The notes under the pieces: model-generated
Seen by the model: only the letters and a program-made list of their open reading frames with translations
What the model was told of the DNA's origin: nothing
Database searches by the model: none
Source of the DNA: Fibrobacter sp.
GTDB taxonomy: Bacteria > Fibrobacterota > Fibrobacteria > Fibrobacterales > Fibrobacteraceae
Assembly (NCBI GenBank): GCA_024398965.1
Contig: JAKSIF010000002.1
Location: 146,110-210,109, forward strand
Length of the DNA stretch: 64,000 nt
Reading direction: 5' to 3'
Program-made: the position numbers and the translations under genes
Shown here: positions 1 through 8,604 of the stretch, piece after piece
How positions within the stretch are numbered: position 1 is the stretch's first letter
How the letters are laid out: each line of letters begins with the position of its first letter

Positions 1-194
1 ACAACAATACTTTCTTGTTTAGGAAGATACTTGGAATCCTTGATTTCTTTTTTCAGCAAGGAGCTAGAAGAAATGTCCCTTGCAGGCTCCTCCTTTACAG
101 ATTCTTTCTTCTCAGCATTGTCGCAACCAGCCCACAGGGCGGCTGCAGTCATAAGGGCAAAACGGCCTAAGCATTTGTAGAAGAAACGAGCCAT
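1..194 (-). CDS. Putative lipoprotein, N-terminal part (runs off window)
   Basis: An open frame starts with ATG at 194 and runs leftward off the window. The first 64 residues show a short basic start (MARFFYK), a hydrophobic stretch and a lipobox-like LWAGC near residue 24, then a charged, Ser-rich, disordered-looking segment. That is the layout of an exported lipoprotein whose mature N terminus is a lipidated Cys. The function is not recognisable because only the leader and linker are visible. Confidence 0.6.
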   Translation of the reverse strand, partial: MARFFYKCLGRFALMTAAALWAGCDNAEKKESVKEEPARDISSSSLLKKEIKDSKYLPKQESIV

Positions 195-234
195 GTTTAT
201 AATATAAGAAAACTCGAACGACGAGAGCCGCGGT

Positions 235-1065
235 CTACCGCAAAAAGGTTTTTACAAGGGCTTCCACTTCCTTGCGATCCAGCGGGATGCCATCGCATTC
301 CATAGTAAGAATCAGATTCTTGCCAGGAATAAAACCGTTCTTGCTGTAGGTGCGCAATTTCATCACCGTTTTCATCGAGTAGTCCGAATCATCCATACGT
401 CCTAAATGCTCCCACAAAAACTCCTGACGAGTCCGGAAGTTCAGGCAAGTAAAATCGGGATAGACCGGAATCAGCTTGCCGACCGCCGCCTTCATTTGCA
501 GAGGGCGTTCGTACTTGTAAGGAACATTGTATTTCGCAAGGATATCAGCGATAATCATCTCCGACTTGGAGCGTACTCGTTCCCCTTTTGAGGTTAGAAA
601 CTCCGGCTCCCCCTCCCGAAAAGATTTGCCCTTGTAAGGCAGCGCAAGCCAGCGAACCGCATATTGTTCATCAGAAAATTGCACCGGCAACACAAACTGA
701 CGACGATTTTTATGAAGTCGTTCAAAAACTTTGAGTGCATCACATTTGGCATACTCTTTCATGAATTTTTCAATCAGAGAAAGCTGCCTTTCCAGTTCCT
801 TCAGCAAGGCTCCGTCATAATCCTTCTGGGCAAGTCTCTTAATGAATCTTATTTTATCCTTCGGGATATAAACACCATTGGAATCCGATGACGGAGAAAC
901 ATGGTAGCAATGCCATTGTTTTCCATGCATGGCAACTCGCAAACGGCCAACAGGCGCATTCGCCAAAGATTTTCGTTTTTCAATGATTACGGCAAGTAGC
1001 TTCTCTGCTCTACTTTGCATTTCCGGCAAAAACTGATCCGGAGACAGGTTTTCAATCTGGTTCAT
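235..1065 (-). CDS. Hypothetical protein with PD-(D/E)XK nuclease-like C-terminal domain
   Basis: A 276-residue protein. The N-terminal half (about 1-125) is charged and helical. The C-terminal half has spaced acidic motifs of the restriction-endonuclease-like fold: SKSE with E169, YPDFT with D204, and FLWEHLG with E219, followed by a hydrophobic strand (NLILTME). Similar WEHLG-containing hypothetical proteins are widespread in gut bacteria. A nuclease role is inferred from motif spacing only; no canonical E-x-K is certain. It stands alone on the minus strand between the partial lipoprotein gene and the miaB upstream region. Confidence 0.65.
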   Translation of the reverse strand: MNQIENLSPDQFLPEMQSRAEKLLAVIIEKRKSLANAPVGRLRVAMHGKQWHCYHVSPSSDSNGVYIPKDKIRFIKRLAQKDYDGALLKELERQLSLIEKFMKEYAKCDALKVFERLHKNRRQFVLPVQFSDEQYAVRWLALPYKGKSFREGEPEFLTSKGERVRSKSEMIIADILAKYNVPYKYERPLQMKAAVGKLIPVYPDFTCLNFRTRQEFLWEHLGRMDDSDYSMKTVMKLRTYSKNGFIPGKNLILTMECDGIPLDRKEVEALVKTFLR

Positions 1066-1559
1066 AAAGCCTCTTAGGTTTTATGTCCATATATCAACGT
1101 AGGCACACTCGTGTCTAATCGAAAAACGTACAAATTTCAATGCTGAAAAAGTAATTTTTGGAAAAACAGCGGGCATTTTGTGGAAATAGGGAACCAAACA
1201 ACTAATGTGGACAACTTTGGTACCCCAAAAATTAATTTGTACAAAACAAAATTAAACTATTTGAGTCTCACCGGGGTACTAATGTCACATCACCACCAAA
1301 TTTAGTGCCCTACACCCACGCAGAAACACACCCCCAACAACAAATTTCGGTTAATTTGTTCGTAATTCAAGGTACCAAAGGGGTAATCAAAAGCTTTTTA
1401 GTACCCCATTTTGACCAAAACGTCTCTTCAATTTCAGCTTTCAAACCCAATGGAGCCCATTTATCACGAAAAGCGCCTTACCAGCCTCACCCGCAACAAC
1501 CCTCATCCTAAAATTTTCTAAATTTTGATCCGAAAAAGAACTTTTATATACCCGCGCCC
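1066..1559. other. Long non-coding interval upstream of miaB with repeated GTACCCC motif
   Basis: No convincing gene lies in this 494-nt gap between two divergent genes. The heptamer GTACCCC or its complement occurs at 1220-1226, 1273-1279 and 1401-1407, with a near match (GGGGTAA) at 1380-1386 and GGTACC at 1371-1376. A weak sigma70-like element (TTTTGA at 1523, TATATA at 1545-1550) sits just before the miaB start codon and would give a very short or absent 5' leader. Confidence 0.4.
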
Positions 1560-2885
1560 ATGAAAAAATATTACTTGGCCACATACGGCTGCCAGATGAA
1601 CGAGTACGACTCCGCCCTCATTGCCCAGAAGCTGGACATGGAAGGCTGCATGGAAACAGGCGACATTACCGAAGCCGATTTCATTATCGTCAACACCTGC
1701 TCCGTTCGCGAAAAGGCAGAGGACACCGCATTTGCAAACATCAGCAAGTACCGCAAGCTGAAGAAAGCTAACCCGGACTTGAAGGTGGTGGTTTGCGGTT
1801 GCATGGCCAAGAACCGCGGCCCGGAAATTCTCAAGCGACTGAAGGTGGTGAACTACGTCGTAGGTCCGGACCAGTACAAGAATATTCCCGAGTTGCTGCT
1901 GGCAGGCCCCGATAGCCCGCTGCACAAGACTCACCATCGCATGTTCCTGGACGAAGACATCACCCAGAACTACGTCGGCGATTACGCCAAGGTAAAGCAC
2001 GACTTCAGCACCTTCGTTACCATCCAGCGTGGATGCAACAAGCGCTGCAGCTACTGCATTGTGCCCTACCTCCGCGGCCCCGAAAAGTACCGCGACATGG
2101 ACGACGTCTTGACGGAAGTTCAGAAGGCCGCAGACAAGGGCATCACGGAAGTCATGCTTTTGGGCCAGACGGTAAACGCCTACAAGAACGGCGACCACAA
2201 TTTTGCAGACCTGCTCACCCGCGTATCCGAGATTGGCGGCATTCAGCGAATCCGCTTTACCAGCCCCCATCCGAGGCACTACACCAACGAACTGATCGAT
2301 GTACTGCTGAACAATCCCAAGGTCTGCCACTACGCCCACATTCCGATCCAGAGTGGTAGCGACGCCATGCTGAAGAAGATGCGCCGACAGCACAACATGG
2401 AACAGTACATGAGCGTCATCGAGCAGCTCCGCAGCAAGGACCCGCTGTACGGAATTTCTACAGATGTGATCTGCGGCTTCGTTGGCGAAACCGACCAGGA
2501 CTTCGAAGACACCATGAAGGCCTTTGAAGCCTGCCAGTTCGATAATGCCTTCATGTTTATCTACAGCCCGCGAAAGGGCACCGAATCCTACAAGGAAACG
2601 GAAACCCTTACCGCCGAAGAAAAGCTGGCCCGCCACACCCGTCTGGTGGAACTGCAGAACGGCATCACCAAGAAGCGTAACGAGCTGATGATCGGCCGCA
2701 CCGAGACGCTCCTTGTGGAAGGCTGCTCCAGCCGCGACGAAAACGAATTCATGGGCAAGACAGACAACTTCAAGAAGGTAATCTTCAAGCCTTCCGAAGG
2801 CCGCATCGTGAGGCCCGGCGACTACGTGAAGGTAAAGATTGACGACATCCGCGGATGGACTTTACGCGGAACTTTGTTGGACTAA
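1560..2885 (+). CDS. miaB: tRNA-2-methylthio-N6-dimethylallyladenosine synthase MiaB
   Basis: A 441-residue radical-SAM methylthiotransferase that adds the 2-methylthio group to i6A37 of tRNAs reading UNN codons. The UPF0004 cluster cysteines are C11, C47 and C81; the radical SAM cluster is C159-xxx-C163-xx-C166 (CNKRCSYC). A TRAM-like C-terminal segment (about 375-440) follows. The length is normal for the family. The start at 1560 (MKKYYLATYGCQMN) is fixed by the conserved N terminus. No Shine-Dalgarno is visible in the GC-rich bases before it. Confidence 0.95.
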   Translation: MKKYYLATYGCQMNEYDSALIAQKLDMEGCMETGDITEADFIIVNTCSVREKAEDTAFANISKYRKLKKANPDLKVVVCGCMAKNRGPEILKRLKVVNYVVGPDQYKNIPELLLAGPDSPLHKTHHRMFLDEDITQNYVGDYAKVKHDFSTFVTIQRGCNKRCSYCIVPYLRGPEKYRDMDDVLTEVQKAADKGITEVMLLGQTVNAYKNGDHNFADLLTRVSEIGGIQRIRFTSPHPRHYTNELIDVLLNNPKVCHYAHIPIQSGSDAMLKKMRRQHNMEQYMSVIEQLRSKDPLYGISTDVICGFVGETDQDFEDTMKAFEACQFDNAFMFIYSPRKGTESYKETETLTAEEKLARHTRLVELQNGITKKRNELMIGRTETLLVEGCSSRDENEFMGKTDNFKKVIFKPSEGRIVRPGDYVKVKIDDIRGWTLRGTLLD

Positions 2886-2926
2886 CAGCGACAAATCATA
2901 CCGGATTATATTTGATAGGCATTAGA

Positions 2927-3970
2927 ATGAATTTCATCGGAAAGCATTTTACCCTGGCAACAATTCTATTATCCGCAATCTGCGCAAACGCTCAGGATCC
3001 CGCTGCAACGGCATCTCAAACCGACGCAGCACCCACCGCCCCTCAAGCCAGCCCTGCAGCAACAGCATTGGCAAACGCCCAGAAGTCCTATGTAGCAGGT
3101 AACTGGAAAGAAGCCGCTGCAGCATACAGCGTCGCCTGCCCCATGCAACCTAAGGAAAAGCAAGACGAATGCCTCCTGTGGAACGTCCTTGCCCTTTCCC
3201 AGACCGGTGACGCAAAGTCCTTCAAGGAAGCAGGCAAGCGTCTCGACAGCCTTATCCAGGTAGTCAATCCGCAGCAGTCCCTGTACGCAGACCTGATGAT
3301 GACCAGTGCCCAATTCCGTCTTTATCTCGGTAAATACGACAAGGCGGCCGAATCCCTGATCCACGCCATCGAGACATCCCAGCCGAACCAGTACGTTGTT
3401 CTGCAGAAGGTATGCCAGGCGGTCAAGAGCAAGTACCACTCCGACGAGCTGGTAGAACGTTGCAACATGTTGGACAATCCTGGGGCAAAGGTTCAACCGG
3501 CAACCGTCCCCCAGGCCGCACCTCTGACGACAACCTCTTCTACAACCCCACAACCCAAGACAGATTCCGTAGTCGCCACATCTAGCCCTGCCCCTGCTAA
3601 CACCGCTCCAGCAGTTTCATCTTCGTCCGTGGCTCCGGTTTCTTCCGCAGCTGCCCCCGCATCCTCCGCCACAGCCCAGGCAACCCCCGCCCAGAACGTG
3701 TCCACAGCCCCCCAACCCCAGGAAAAGCCTTCCGAGGAATACTGGGTTCTCCAGCTTGGCGCATTCAGCGTCAAGGACAATGCCAACATGCTGGTATCTA
3801 CCCTAAAGAAGAACAATGTTACTGCGACAATCGTAGAGCAACCCCGTGGGGAGAAGCTTTTGTACCTGGTGCAAACCGGTCATTTCCAGACAAAAGAAGC
3901 AGCGGTAGACTACGGAGCTAAGCGTTTGGCCCCCTTAAAAGTGGAATTTCAGCCTCTTTCTAAAAAATAA
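2927..3970 (+). CDS. Exported TPR-like protein with C-terminal SPOR domain
   Basis: The start at 2927 is chosen because it opens a clean signal peptide (MNFIGKHFTLATILLSAICA, then NAQ); an upstream in-frame ATG at 2855 lies inside miaB. The 347-residue protein has a helical repeat-like region (about 45-190), a long Pro/Ala/Ser/Thr-rich linker (about 190-265) and a SPOR domain (about 268-345, beginning EYWVLQLGAFSV). SPOR domains bind denuded peptidoglycan glycans at division sites. A periplasmic cell-wall or division role is inferred. It follows miaB by about 40 nt. Confidence 0.8.
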   Translation: MNFIGKHFTLATILLSAICANAQDPAATASQTDAAPTAPQASPAATALANAQKSYVAGNWKEAAAAYSVACPMQPKEKQDECLLWNVLALSQTGDAKSFKEAGKRLDSLIQVVNPQQSLYADLMMTSAQFRLYLGKYDKAAESLIHAIETSQPNQYVVLQKVCQAVKSKYHSDELVERCNMLDNPGAKVQPATVPQAAPLTTTSSTTPQPKTDSVVATSSPAPANTAPAVSSSSVAPVSSAAAPASSATAQATPAQNVSTAPQPQEKPSEEYWVLQLGAFSVKDNANMLVSTLKKNNVTATIVEQPRGEKLLYLVQTGHFQTKEAAVDYGAKRLAPLKVEFQPLSKK

Positions 3971-4027
3971 TTTACAGAAAAAGCCGAATTTTTCCGTTTC
4001 CGCTCTACAAAAAAAACATAAACTTTC

Positions 4028-4033
4028 TATATT
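4028..4033 (+). promoter_or_regulatory. -10-like TATATT element before tRNA-Leu
   Basis: TATATT within TTTCTATATTT lies 14 nt before the first base of the tRNA. This spacing suits a start a few bases upstream of the mature 5' end. No strong -35 is evident. Confidence 0.4.
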
Positions 4034-4047
4034 TAGTTAAACCCCAA

Positions 4048-4131
4048 GCCGGGGTGGTGAAATTGGTAGACGCGCCGGACTCAAAATCCGGTAGAGGTGA
4101 CTCTGTGAGGGTTCGATTCCCTCCCCCGGCA
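4048..4131 (+). tRNA. tRNA-Leu (anticodon CAA)
   Basis: A cloverleaf of 84 nt. The acceptor stem GCCGGGG pairs with CCCCGGC and is followed by discriminator A4131. The anticodon stem CCGGA/TCCGG holds the loop CTCAAAA, giving anticodon CAA. A long variable arm (TAGAGGTGACTCTGTGA) is typical of the class II leucine tRNA, and the T arm is GGGTTCGATTCCC. The 3' CCA is not encoded. Confidence 0.95.
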
Positions 4132-4153
4132 TTAAAGGAAGAAGGATATATTG

Positions 4154-4906
4154 ATGGTAAAGTGGTGCAAAACATTGGCGATGGTTCTCCTTTGCGGGTC
4201 ATTTGTGTTTGCCCAGTTTGACGACGAATCTTCCGAAGACTCTTACGGCAACGAACCTGGTACCGCCGAAGAATTCGAAGCTGCCAACAACACCGACGCC
4301 GATCAGGCCGAAGCTGGTGAGGCAACCGCTTCCGACGACGAATGGAAGGGCTTCGATTACGAAGAAATGGGTCTTACTCAGTTTGAATTCCAGCAGGCAA
4401 AGCAAGAAGGCATCTCCAGAGATCAGCTGACTCGCCTTGTTGAGCTCGGCGTTCGCCCCTCCGAATATATTCAGAAGCCCTGGGAAAAGCTGGGTATTTC
4501 TGAAGAAGACTGGCTGGCCCAGCGTTCTAATGGTCTTGAAGATGCAGACATCGACCGTTCTTACCGCAACCGTTCCGGCGACCAGCAGTACGCATACCTT
4601 TCTCTCGTTGTACCCTCTCTCTACCAGTGGAAGACCAGTCAGTCCATGAAGGCAATCTGGATTGACGCTCTCTGGGTAACTAGCGTTGGTGCAACCGCTT
4701 ATTTGGCAGCTGACGGAAGTTCCGCCTGGTGGTACGGTCTGCTCTTCGTGGCAGGCGCACACATCTGGTCTTTCGCAGACGCCTTCTTCAGCACCCAGTG
4801 GGACAGCAACCCGGATGCAAACCGATTTAGCTACGGCATCATCCCCACCCCGGCTCACGAAAACGCAGGCATGGGTGTCACAGGGTTCCTCAACGTTAAG
4901 TTCTAA
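4154..4906 (+). CDS. Exported hypothetical protein (DUF5683-like envelope protein)
   Basis: The ATG at 4154 follows GAAGGA with good spacing; a TTG one codon earlier is less likely. The 250-residue product has a signal peptide ([20 protein letters not shown]), an acidic low-complexity stretch (about 24-65), a helical middle and a hydrophobic C-terminal third with Trp-rich membrane-like segments. It ends FLNVKF. The layout and C-terminal LNVKF recall the protein at 26607-27326, so the two may be distant relatives. The function is unknown; an outer-membrane or envelope location is inferred. It immediately follows tRNA-Leu and is 11 nt upstream of panD. Confidence 0.65.
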   Translation: MVKWCKTLAMVLLCGSFVFAQFDDESSEDSYGNEPGTAEEFEAANNTDADQAEAGEATASDDEWKGFDYEEMGLTQFEFQQAKQEGISRDQLTRLVELGVRPSEYIQKPWEKLGISEEDWLAQRSNGLEDADIDRSYRNRSGDQQYAYLSLVVPSLYQWKTSQSMKAIWIDALWVTSVGATAYLAADGSSAWWYGLLFVAGAHIWSFADAFFSTQWDSNPDANRFSYGIIPTPAHENAGMGVTGFLNVKF

Positions 4907-4917
4907 GCGCGCAGACC

Positions 4918-5265
4918 ATGCAGCTTGAGTTACTTAAAAGCAAGATTCATCGAGCAACTGTAACTGATGCAAACCTGAACTATCAGGGTTCTATTACTAT
5001 TGCCCGCGACTTGATGGATGCAGCAGGCATTCTTCCCTACGAAAAAGTCGGCGTTCTAGACGTAAACAACGGTTCTCGTCTCGACACCTACGTCATCGAA
5101 GGACCGGCCAAGTCCGGCGTAATCTGCCTGAATGGAGCAGCAGCCCGCCTAGTTCAGCCCGGCGATTTGGTCATCATCGTGGCCTACGCAACCATGACTC
5201 CGGAAGAAGCCAAGAACTGGCAGCCCACCGTTGTTCACGTCAACGAGAAAAACGAAATCATCTAG
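4918..5265 (+). CDS. panD: Aspartate 1-decarboxylase proenzyme
   Basis: A 115-residue pyruvoyl enzyme that makes beta-alanine from L-aspartate for pantothenate and CoA synthesis. The self-cleavage site is G24-S25 (NYQGSITI); S25 becomes the pyruvoyl group. The catalytic K9, R54 and Y58 (GSRLDTYVI) and the NGAAAR segment near residue 72 are all present. The length is normal. The start at 4918 ([16 protein letters not shown]) matches the family. Confidence 0.96.
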   Translation: MQLELLKSKIHRATVTDANLNYQGSITIARDLMDAAGILPYEKVGVLDVNNGSRLDTYVIEGPAKSGVICLNGAAARLVQPGDLVIIVAYATMTPEEAKNWQPTVVHVNEKNEII

Positions 5266-5354
5266 CAGTCGACCTTCCAGCGGTCAAGAAAACAAAAGAA
5301 TCATGTATTGAACAGGAGCGGCCTTGAACCGTTCCTTTTTCTATATTCATAATC

Positions 5355-5972
5355 ATGAAGTTCGGAATCATCTCCATCGTCTCCGCAATGACGCTGCTCC
5401 TTGCCAGCGCCCTTTTTGCAGCAGGGGAAATTCCGCAAGGCGCAACGGGACCCGATTCAGCAGCAATGACCCAGCCCACTTCGATTATAGATTCCAGCAC
5501 CGTCCGGGAAGACACCATTGTCGTCATTGTAGACGAAGGTATTCCCTGGAACAGAGAGCACTTCGACCCCGAAAGACTTGTACGCAAGGAAACCTTCGAC
5601 CCAGCACTAAAGGTGGCCTACACCTATTCCGTCAGTTTCATGGGCGGAACTTTCGGTTCTTTCGCCCAGCAAAGTTACATGGCCCACCTGGCCTACGAAT
5701 TCACACCGAATCTCCATCTTTACGCTGATCTCGGACTTTGGATGCCCCTGTACTCAAACTTTCGGTTTAATACTCCTATAGCCAAGGAAGATGTCCGCCA
5801 GGGGAACGTGGACGTAGTCATCCCCGACATCACCTTAGAGTATAAGCCAACCGAGAATACCAGTTTCCGATTGATGATCGTCAACGAAAGGGACGCATTT
5901 AAGGCTTATGGGCCTTACCGCTACTACGGCGGTTATTACAGGCCTTGGAGAAATTCTATCTTGTACCGCTGA
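5355..5972 (+). CDS. Exported hypothetical protein, probably beta-strand rich
   Basis: A 205-residue protein with a clear signal peptide (MKFGIISIVSAMTLLLASAL, cleaved after FAA). The mature part has alternating hydrophobic and aromatic segments (AYTYSVSFMGGTFGSF, HLYADLGLWMPLYSNF) of the kind seen in outer-membrane beta structures, and a Tyr/Gly/Arg-rich tail. I do not recognise a family. A TATATT -10-like element at 5342-5347 ends 7 nt before the ATG, so the mRNA may be leaderless. Its stop codon overlaps the next gene's ATG by one base. Confidence 0.6.
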   Translation: MKFGIISIVSAMTLLLASALFAAGEIPQGATGPDSAAMTQPTSIIDSSTVREDTIVVIVDEGIPWNREHFDPERLVRKETFDPALKVAYTYSVSFMGGTFGSFAQQSYMAHLAYEFTPNLHLYADLGLWMPLYSNFRFNTPIAKEDVRQGNVDVVIPDITLEYKPTENTSFRLMIVNERDAFKAYGPYRYYGGYYRPWRNSILYR

Positions 5973-6367
5973 TGCGACTGTTTATCTGTTTTATATTCTG
6001 TTTAACTCTATTGGGCTGCAAGGAAGAAGTTGTAGAGCCCAAGGTGCAGGAAGTTCGCTCCTACAAGGGCGACGTAGAAGTCCTGAACAGTTGCGGAATG
6101 TCTGGTGCAGCAGCCAAGATGAGAGCTTACCTCCGAAAGAACGGTTTTGACATCGTAAGTTCTCGAAACGATGTGCTGCAGAATTACGAAGAAACGATTA
6201 TCGTGCTGCGAAACCCGGAATGGGAAGGAGCCCAGGCTCTAGCAAGAGCGCTCAAGACAAACAATATCATGTACGTCAAGAGCAATAGAGCCGTGGTTGA
6301 TGCAGCCGTATACATAGGAAAAGACTTTAAACAAATCATAGAACCCGAACAGGGAGATTCAAAATGA
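5972..6367 (+). CDS. Lipoprotein with LytR C-terminal-like domain
   Basis: The start at 5972 overlaps the previous stop (TGATG) and opens a lipoprotein signal (MRLFICFIFCLTLLGCKEE; lipobox LLGC). The body (about 30-125) matches the LytR_C pattern: VEVLNSCG near the start, a helix (AAAKMRAYLRKNGF), the strand ETIIVLRNP, and a final helix-strand pair. LytR_C domains occur in cell-wall-linked proteins; the biochemical role is unclear. It is translationally coupled to rsfS by a 4-nt ATGA overlap. Confidence 0.7.
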   Translation: MRLFICFIFCLTLLGCKEEVVEPKVQEVRSYKGDVEVLNSCGMSGAAAKMRAYLRKNGFDIVSSRNDVLQNYEETIIVLRNPEWEGAQALARALKTNNIMYVKSNRAVVDAAVYIGKDFKQIIEPEQGDSK

Positions 6368-6774
6368 CAAAGCAAAACCTGCCGGAATCCATCCAGCTCG
6401 GAGCAAGCATTCTGTTTGAACTCCGCGCCCAGAACGTACAACTCATCGACCTTCGCGGTATCAAGGACGTTACCGATTTCTTCTTGGTAGCAACTTGCGA
6501 AAGCGAAGCCCAGATGCAGGCAATCTTGAACGAATTCCACAAGGAATTCAAGGCTCGCAAGCTCCCCACCGTAGGCGTGGAATACAAGGAAGGCGTCCGT
6601 TGGGCCGTTTTCGATGCAGGCCTAGACCTGATGGTTCATCTGTTCGAAGAAGAAAAGCGCGAAGAAATTTCCCTTGACCGTCTGTATTCCGACGGCAAGA
6701 TCGTTGAACTGGACGAAAACGACTTCATGAAGACCACAAGCAAGAAGTCTGGAGACGACAATGAACTCGTTTGA
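6364..6774 (+). CDS. rsfS: Ribosome silencing factor RsfS (Iojap family)
   Basis: A 136-residue member of the RsfS/Iojap family, which binds ribosomal protein L14 and blocks subunit joining when nutrients are limiting. The conserved core is present: LIDLRGIKDVTDFFLVATC, then a helix, VEYKEGVRWAVFDAGLDLMV and HLFEEEKREEISLDRLY. The C terminus extends about 20 residues beyond the core and is polar. It overlaps the lipoprotein gene by 4 nt and argS by 14 nt, so the three genes are probably co-transcribed. Confidence 0.93.
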   Translation: MTKQNLPESIQLGASILFELRAQNVQLIDLRGIKDVTDFFLVATCESEAQMQAILNEFHKEFKARKLPTVGVEYKEGVRWAVFDAGLDLMVHLFEEEKREEISLDRLYSDGKIVELDENDFMKTTSKKSGDDNELV

Positions 6775-8473
6775 GCAAGAAATTGCAAATGCTCTGGCAG
6801 CAACGGGCTCCTTCGAGGCCGAAGCCGCACTCAAGCTTATCTCTGTGCCGCCTGACACCACCCACGGCAACTTCACCATTCCCTGCTTCTCCCTTGCAAA
6901 GGTGATGCGCAAGGCTCCGAAGATGATTGCCGAGGAACTGGCCGCCCAGGTAAAGCTTCCCTCTGGTTTGTCCAAGGTTGAAGCCGTAAACGGCTACCTG
7001 AACTTCTTTATCGACCGCGGTTACCTGGCCAAGTCCACCCTGGAAGAAATTGACGCCAAGGGCCTCGCCTATGGTCATCAGGAATCCAACGGCAAGGTGG
7101 TCTGCATTGACTTCAGTTCCCCCAACATCGGTAAGGAACTGGCATTCCATCACCTCCGCTCCACCATGATCGGTAACAGCCTCTCCCGCATTTACAAGGC
7201 AGCAGGCTACAAGGTTGAACGAATCAACCATTTGGGCGACTGGGGTACCGCCTTCGGTAAGCTCATCGTGATGTACCTCCGCGAAAAGCTTCCTACCGAC
7301 CAGGCCACTCTCGACGCCCTTACCGTGAAGGAACTGAACATCCTTTATGCAGCCTTCTCCAAGGCCAGCAAGGAAGAGCCGGGCCTTGAAGATGAAGCCC
7401 GCGCCGCCTTTACCAAGCTTGAAAAGGGAGACGAATTCTACCGCACCTTGTGGACCGCATTCCGTGCAGCAACCCTCAAGGAACTGATGCGCATCTACGA
7501 CATGATGGGCGTAGGCTTTGACCACTACACCGGCGAATCCTTCTTTGAAGACAAGATTCCCGCAATTCTTGACGAACTCCGCGAAAAGAATTTGATGATC
7601 AAGTCCAACGAACTGGACGTGGTGATGCTGGATGAGTTCGACCTGAACCCCTGCCTTATCCGCAAGAGCGATGGTTCTACCCTGTACGCCACCCGCGACT
7701 TGGCTGCAGCCGACTACCGCATGAGGGAATACAACTTCGACAAGTGCCTATACGTTGTGGACCTGGGTCAGGCTCTGCACTTCAAGCAAGTTTTCCACGT
7801 GCTGAAGAAGATGGGCCGCGACTGGTACACCAACATGTACCACATTCCCTTTGGCGTGATCCTCCAGCTGGTGGACGGCAAGTGGGAAAAGGGCAAGACC
7901 CGTACCGGTACTGCAAGCCTTCTCCGCGATGTGATTGATGCTGCCCAGAAGAAGATTCTGGAATTCATCGACGCCAAGAATCCGGAATTGGAAAACAAGG
8001 AACTGATTGCCCGCCAGATCGGCATTAGCGCTCTCACCTTCAACGACCTGAAGAACAGCCGCGTGAAGGATGTCCGCTTTGACTGGGATGCAGTCATGAG
8101 CTTCGAAGGCGACACTGGTCCTTACGTCCAGAACGCACATGTTCGCCTCTGCAGCATCATGCGCAAGGCCGGTTATACCGTTAAGTTGTCTGAAATCGAC
8201 TACGCACAGCTCAGCGATGACGCCGCCTACAGCCTCATCAACCTGCTTTCCAAGAAGTCCGAAAAGATTCTCGGTGCAGTAGCCGGCGACGAGCCTAGTG
8301 TTCTCGCACAGTACGCATTGGAAATTGCAGAAGCTGCCCACAAGTTCATCCATGAAGACCGCGTTCTCGGTTCCGCCGAAGAAAAGTCCCGCCTGTTCCT
8401 GGTACAGTCCACCCAGATTGTACTAGAAAACGTCCTGGATCTCCTGGGCCTCTTCCCCATTCGTTCCATGTAA
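6761..8473 (+). CDS. argS: Arginyl-tRNA synthetase
   Basis: A 570-residue class Ia synthetase that charges tRNA-Arg. An N-terminal Add-1-like domain (about 1-105) is followed by the Rossmann core with the signature FSSPNIGKELAFHHLRS (118-134); the HIGH site here reads AFHH rather than the textbook HxGH. A KTRTG segment occupies the usual KMSKS position, as in many ArgRS. The C-terminal anticodon-binding helical domain ends LLGLFPIRSM. The start lies 14 nt inside rsfS. Confidence 0.95.
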   Translation: MNSFEQEIANALAATGSFEAEAALKLISVPPDTTHGNFTIPCFSLAKVMRKAPKMIAEELAAQVKLPSGLSKVEAVNGYLNFFIDRGYLAKSTLEEIDAKGLAYGHQESNGKVVCIDFSSPNIGKELAFHHLRSTMIGNSLSRIYKAAGYKVERINHLGDWGTAFGKLIVMYLREKLPTDQATLDALTVKELNILYAAFSKASKEEPGLEDEARAAFTKLEKGDEFYRTLWTAFRAATLKELMRIYDMMGVGFDHYTGESFFEDKIPAILDELREKNLMIKSNELDVVMLDEFDLNPCLIRKSDGSTLYATRDLAAADYRMREYNFDKCLYVVDLGQALHFKQVFHVLKKMGRDWYTNMYHIPFGVILQLVDGKWEKGKTRTGTASLLRDVIDAAQKKILEFIDAKNPELENKELIARQIGISALTFNDLKNSRVKDVRFDWDAVMSFEGDTGPYVQNAHVRLCSIMRKAGYTVKLSEIDYAQLSDDAAYSLINLLSKKSEKILGAVAGDEPSVLAQYALEIAEAAHKFIHEDRVLGSAEEKSRLFLVQSTQIVLENVLDLLGLFPIRSM

Positions 8474-8520
8474 TCAACTGAATCGCGTCGCAGCCAGACC
8501 TGCGACCGTTTCTAAACAAA

Positions 8521-8552
8521 AAAGAACCGCGATTAAATCGCGGTTCTTTTTT
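8521..8552 (+). terminator. Bidirectional rho-independent terminator
   Basis: A stem GAACCGCGAT/ATCGCGGTTC with a TAA loop (8524-8546) has an A-run before it and six T after it. It can terminate argS on the plus strand and the convergent FISUMP gene on the minus strand. A second small hairpin (GCAACC/GGTTGC) lies just beyond. Confidence 0.85.
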
Positions 8553-8604
8553 CTCATAGCAACCGTAGGTTGCGAGCTCATGGCTCAAGGCTCATAGCTC
8601 AATA

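Noticed and set aside
8346..8588. Minus-strand frame over the argS end and terminator
   Set aside because: It crosses a strong bidirectional terminator and is antisense to argS.
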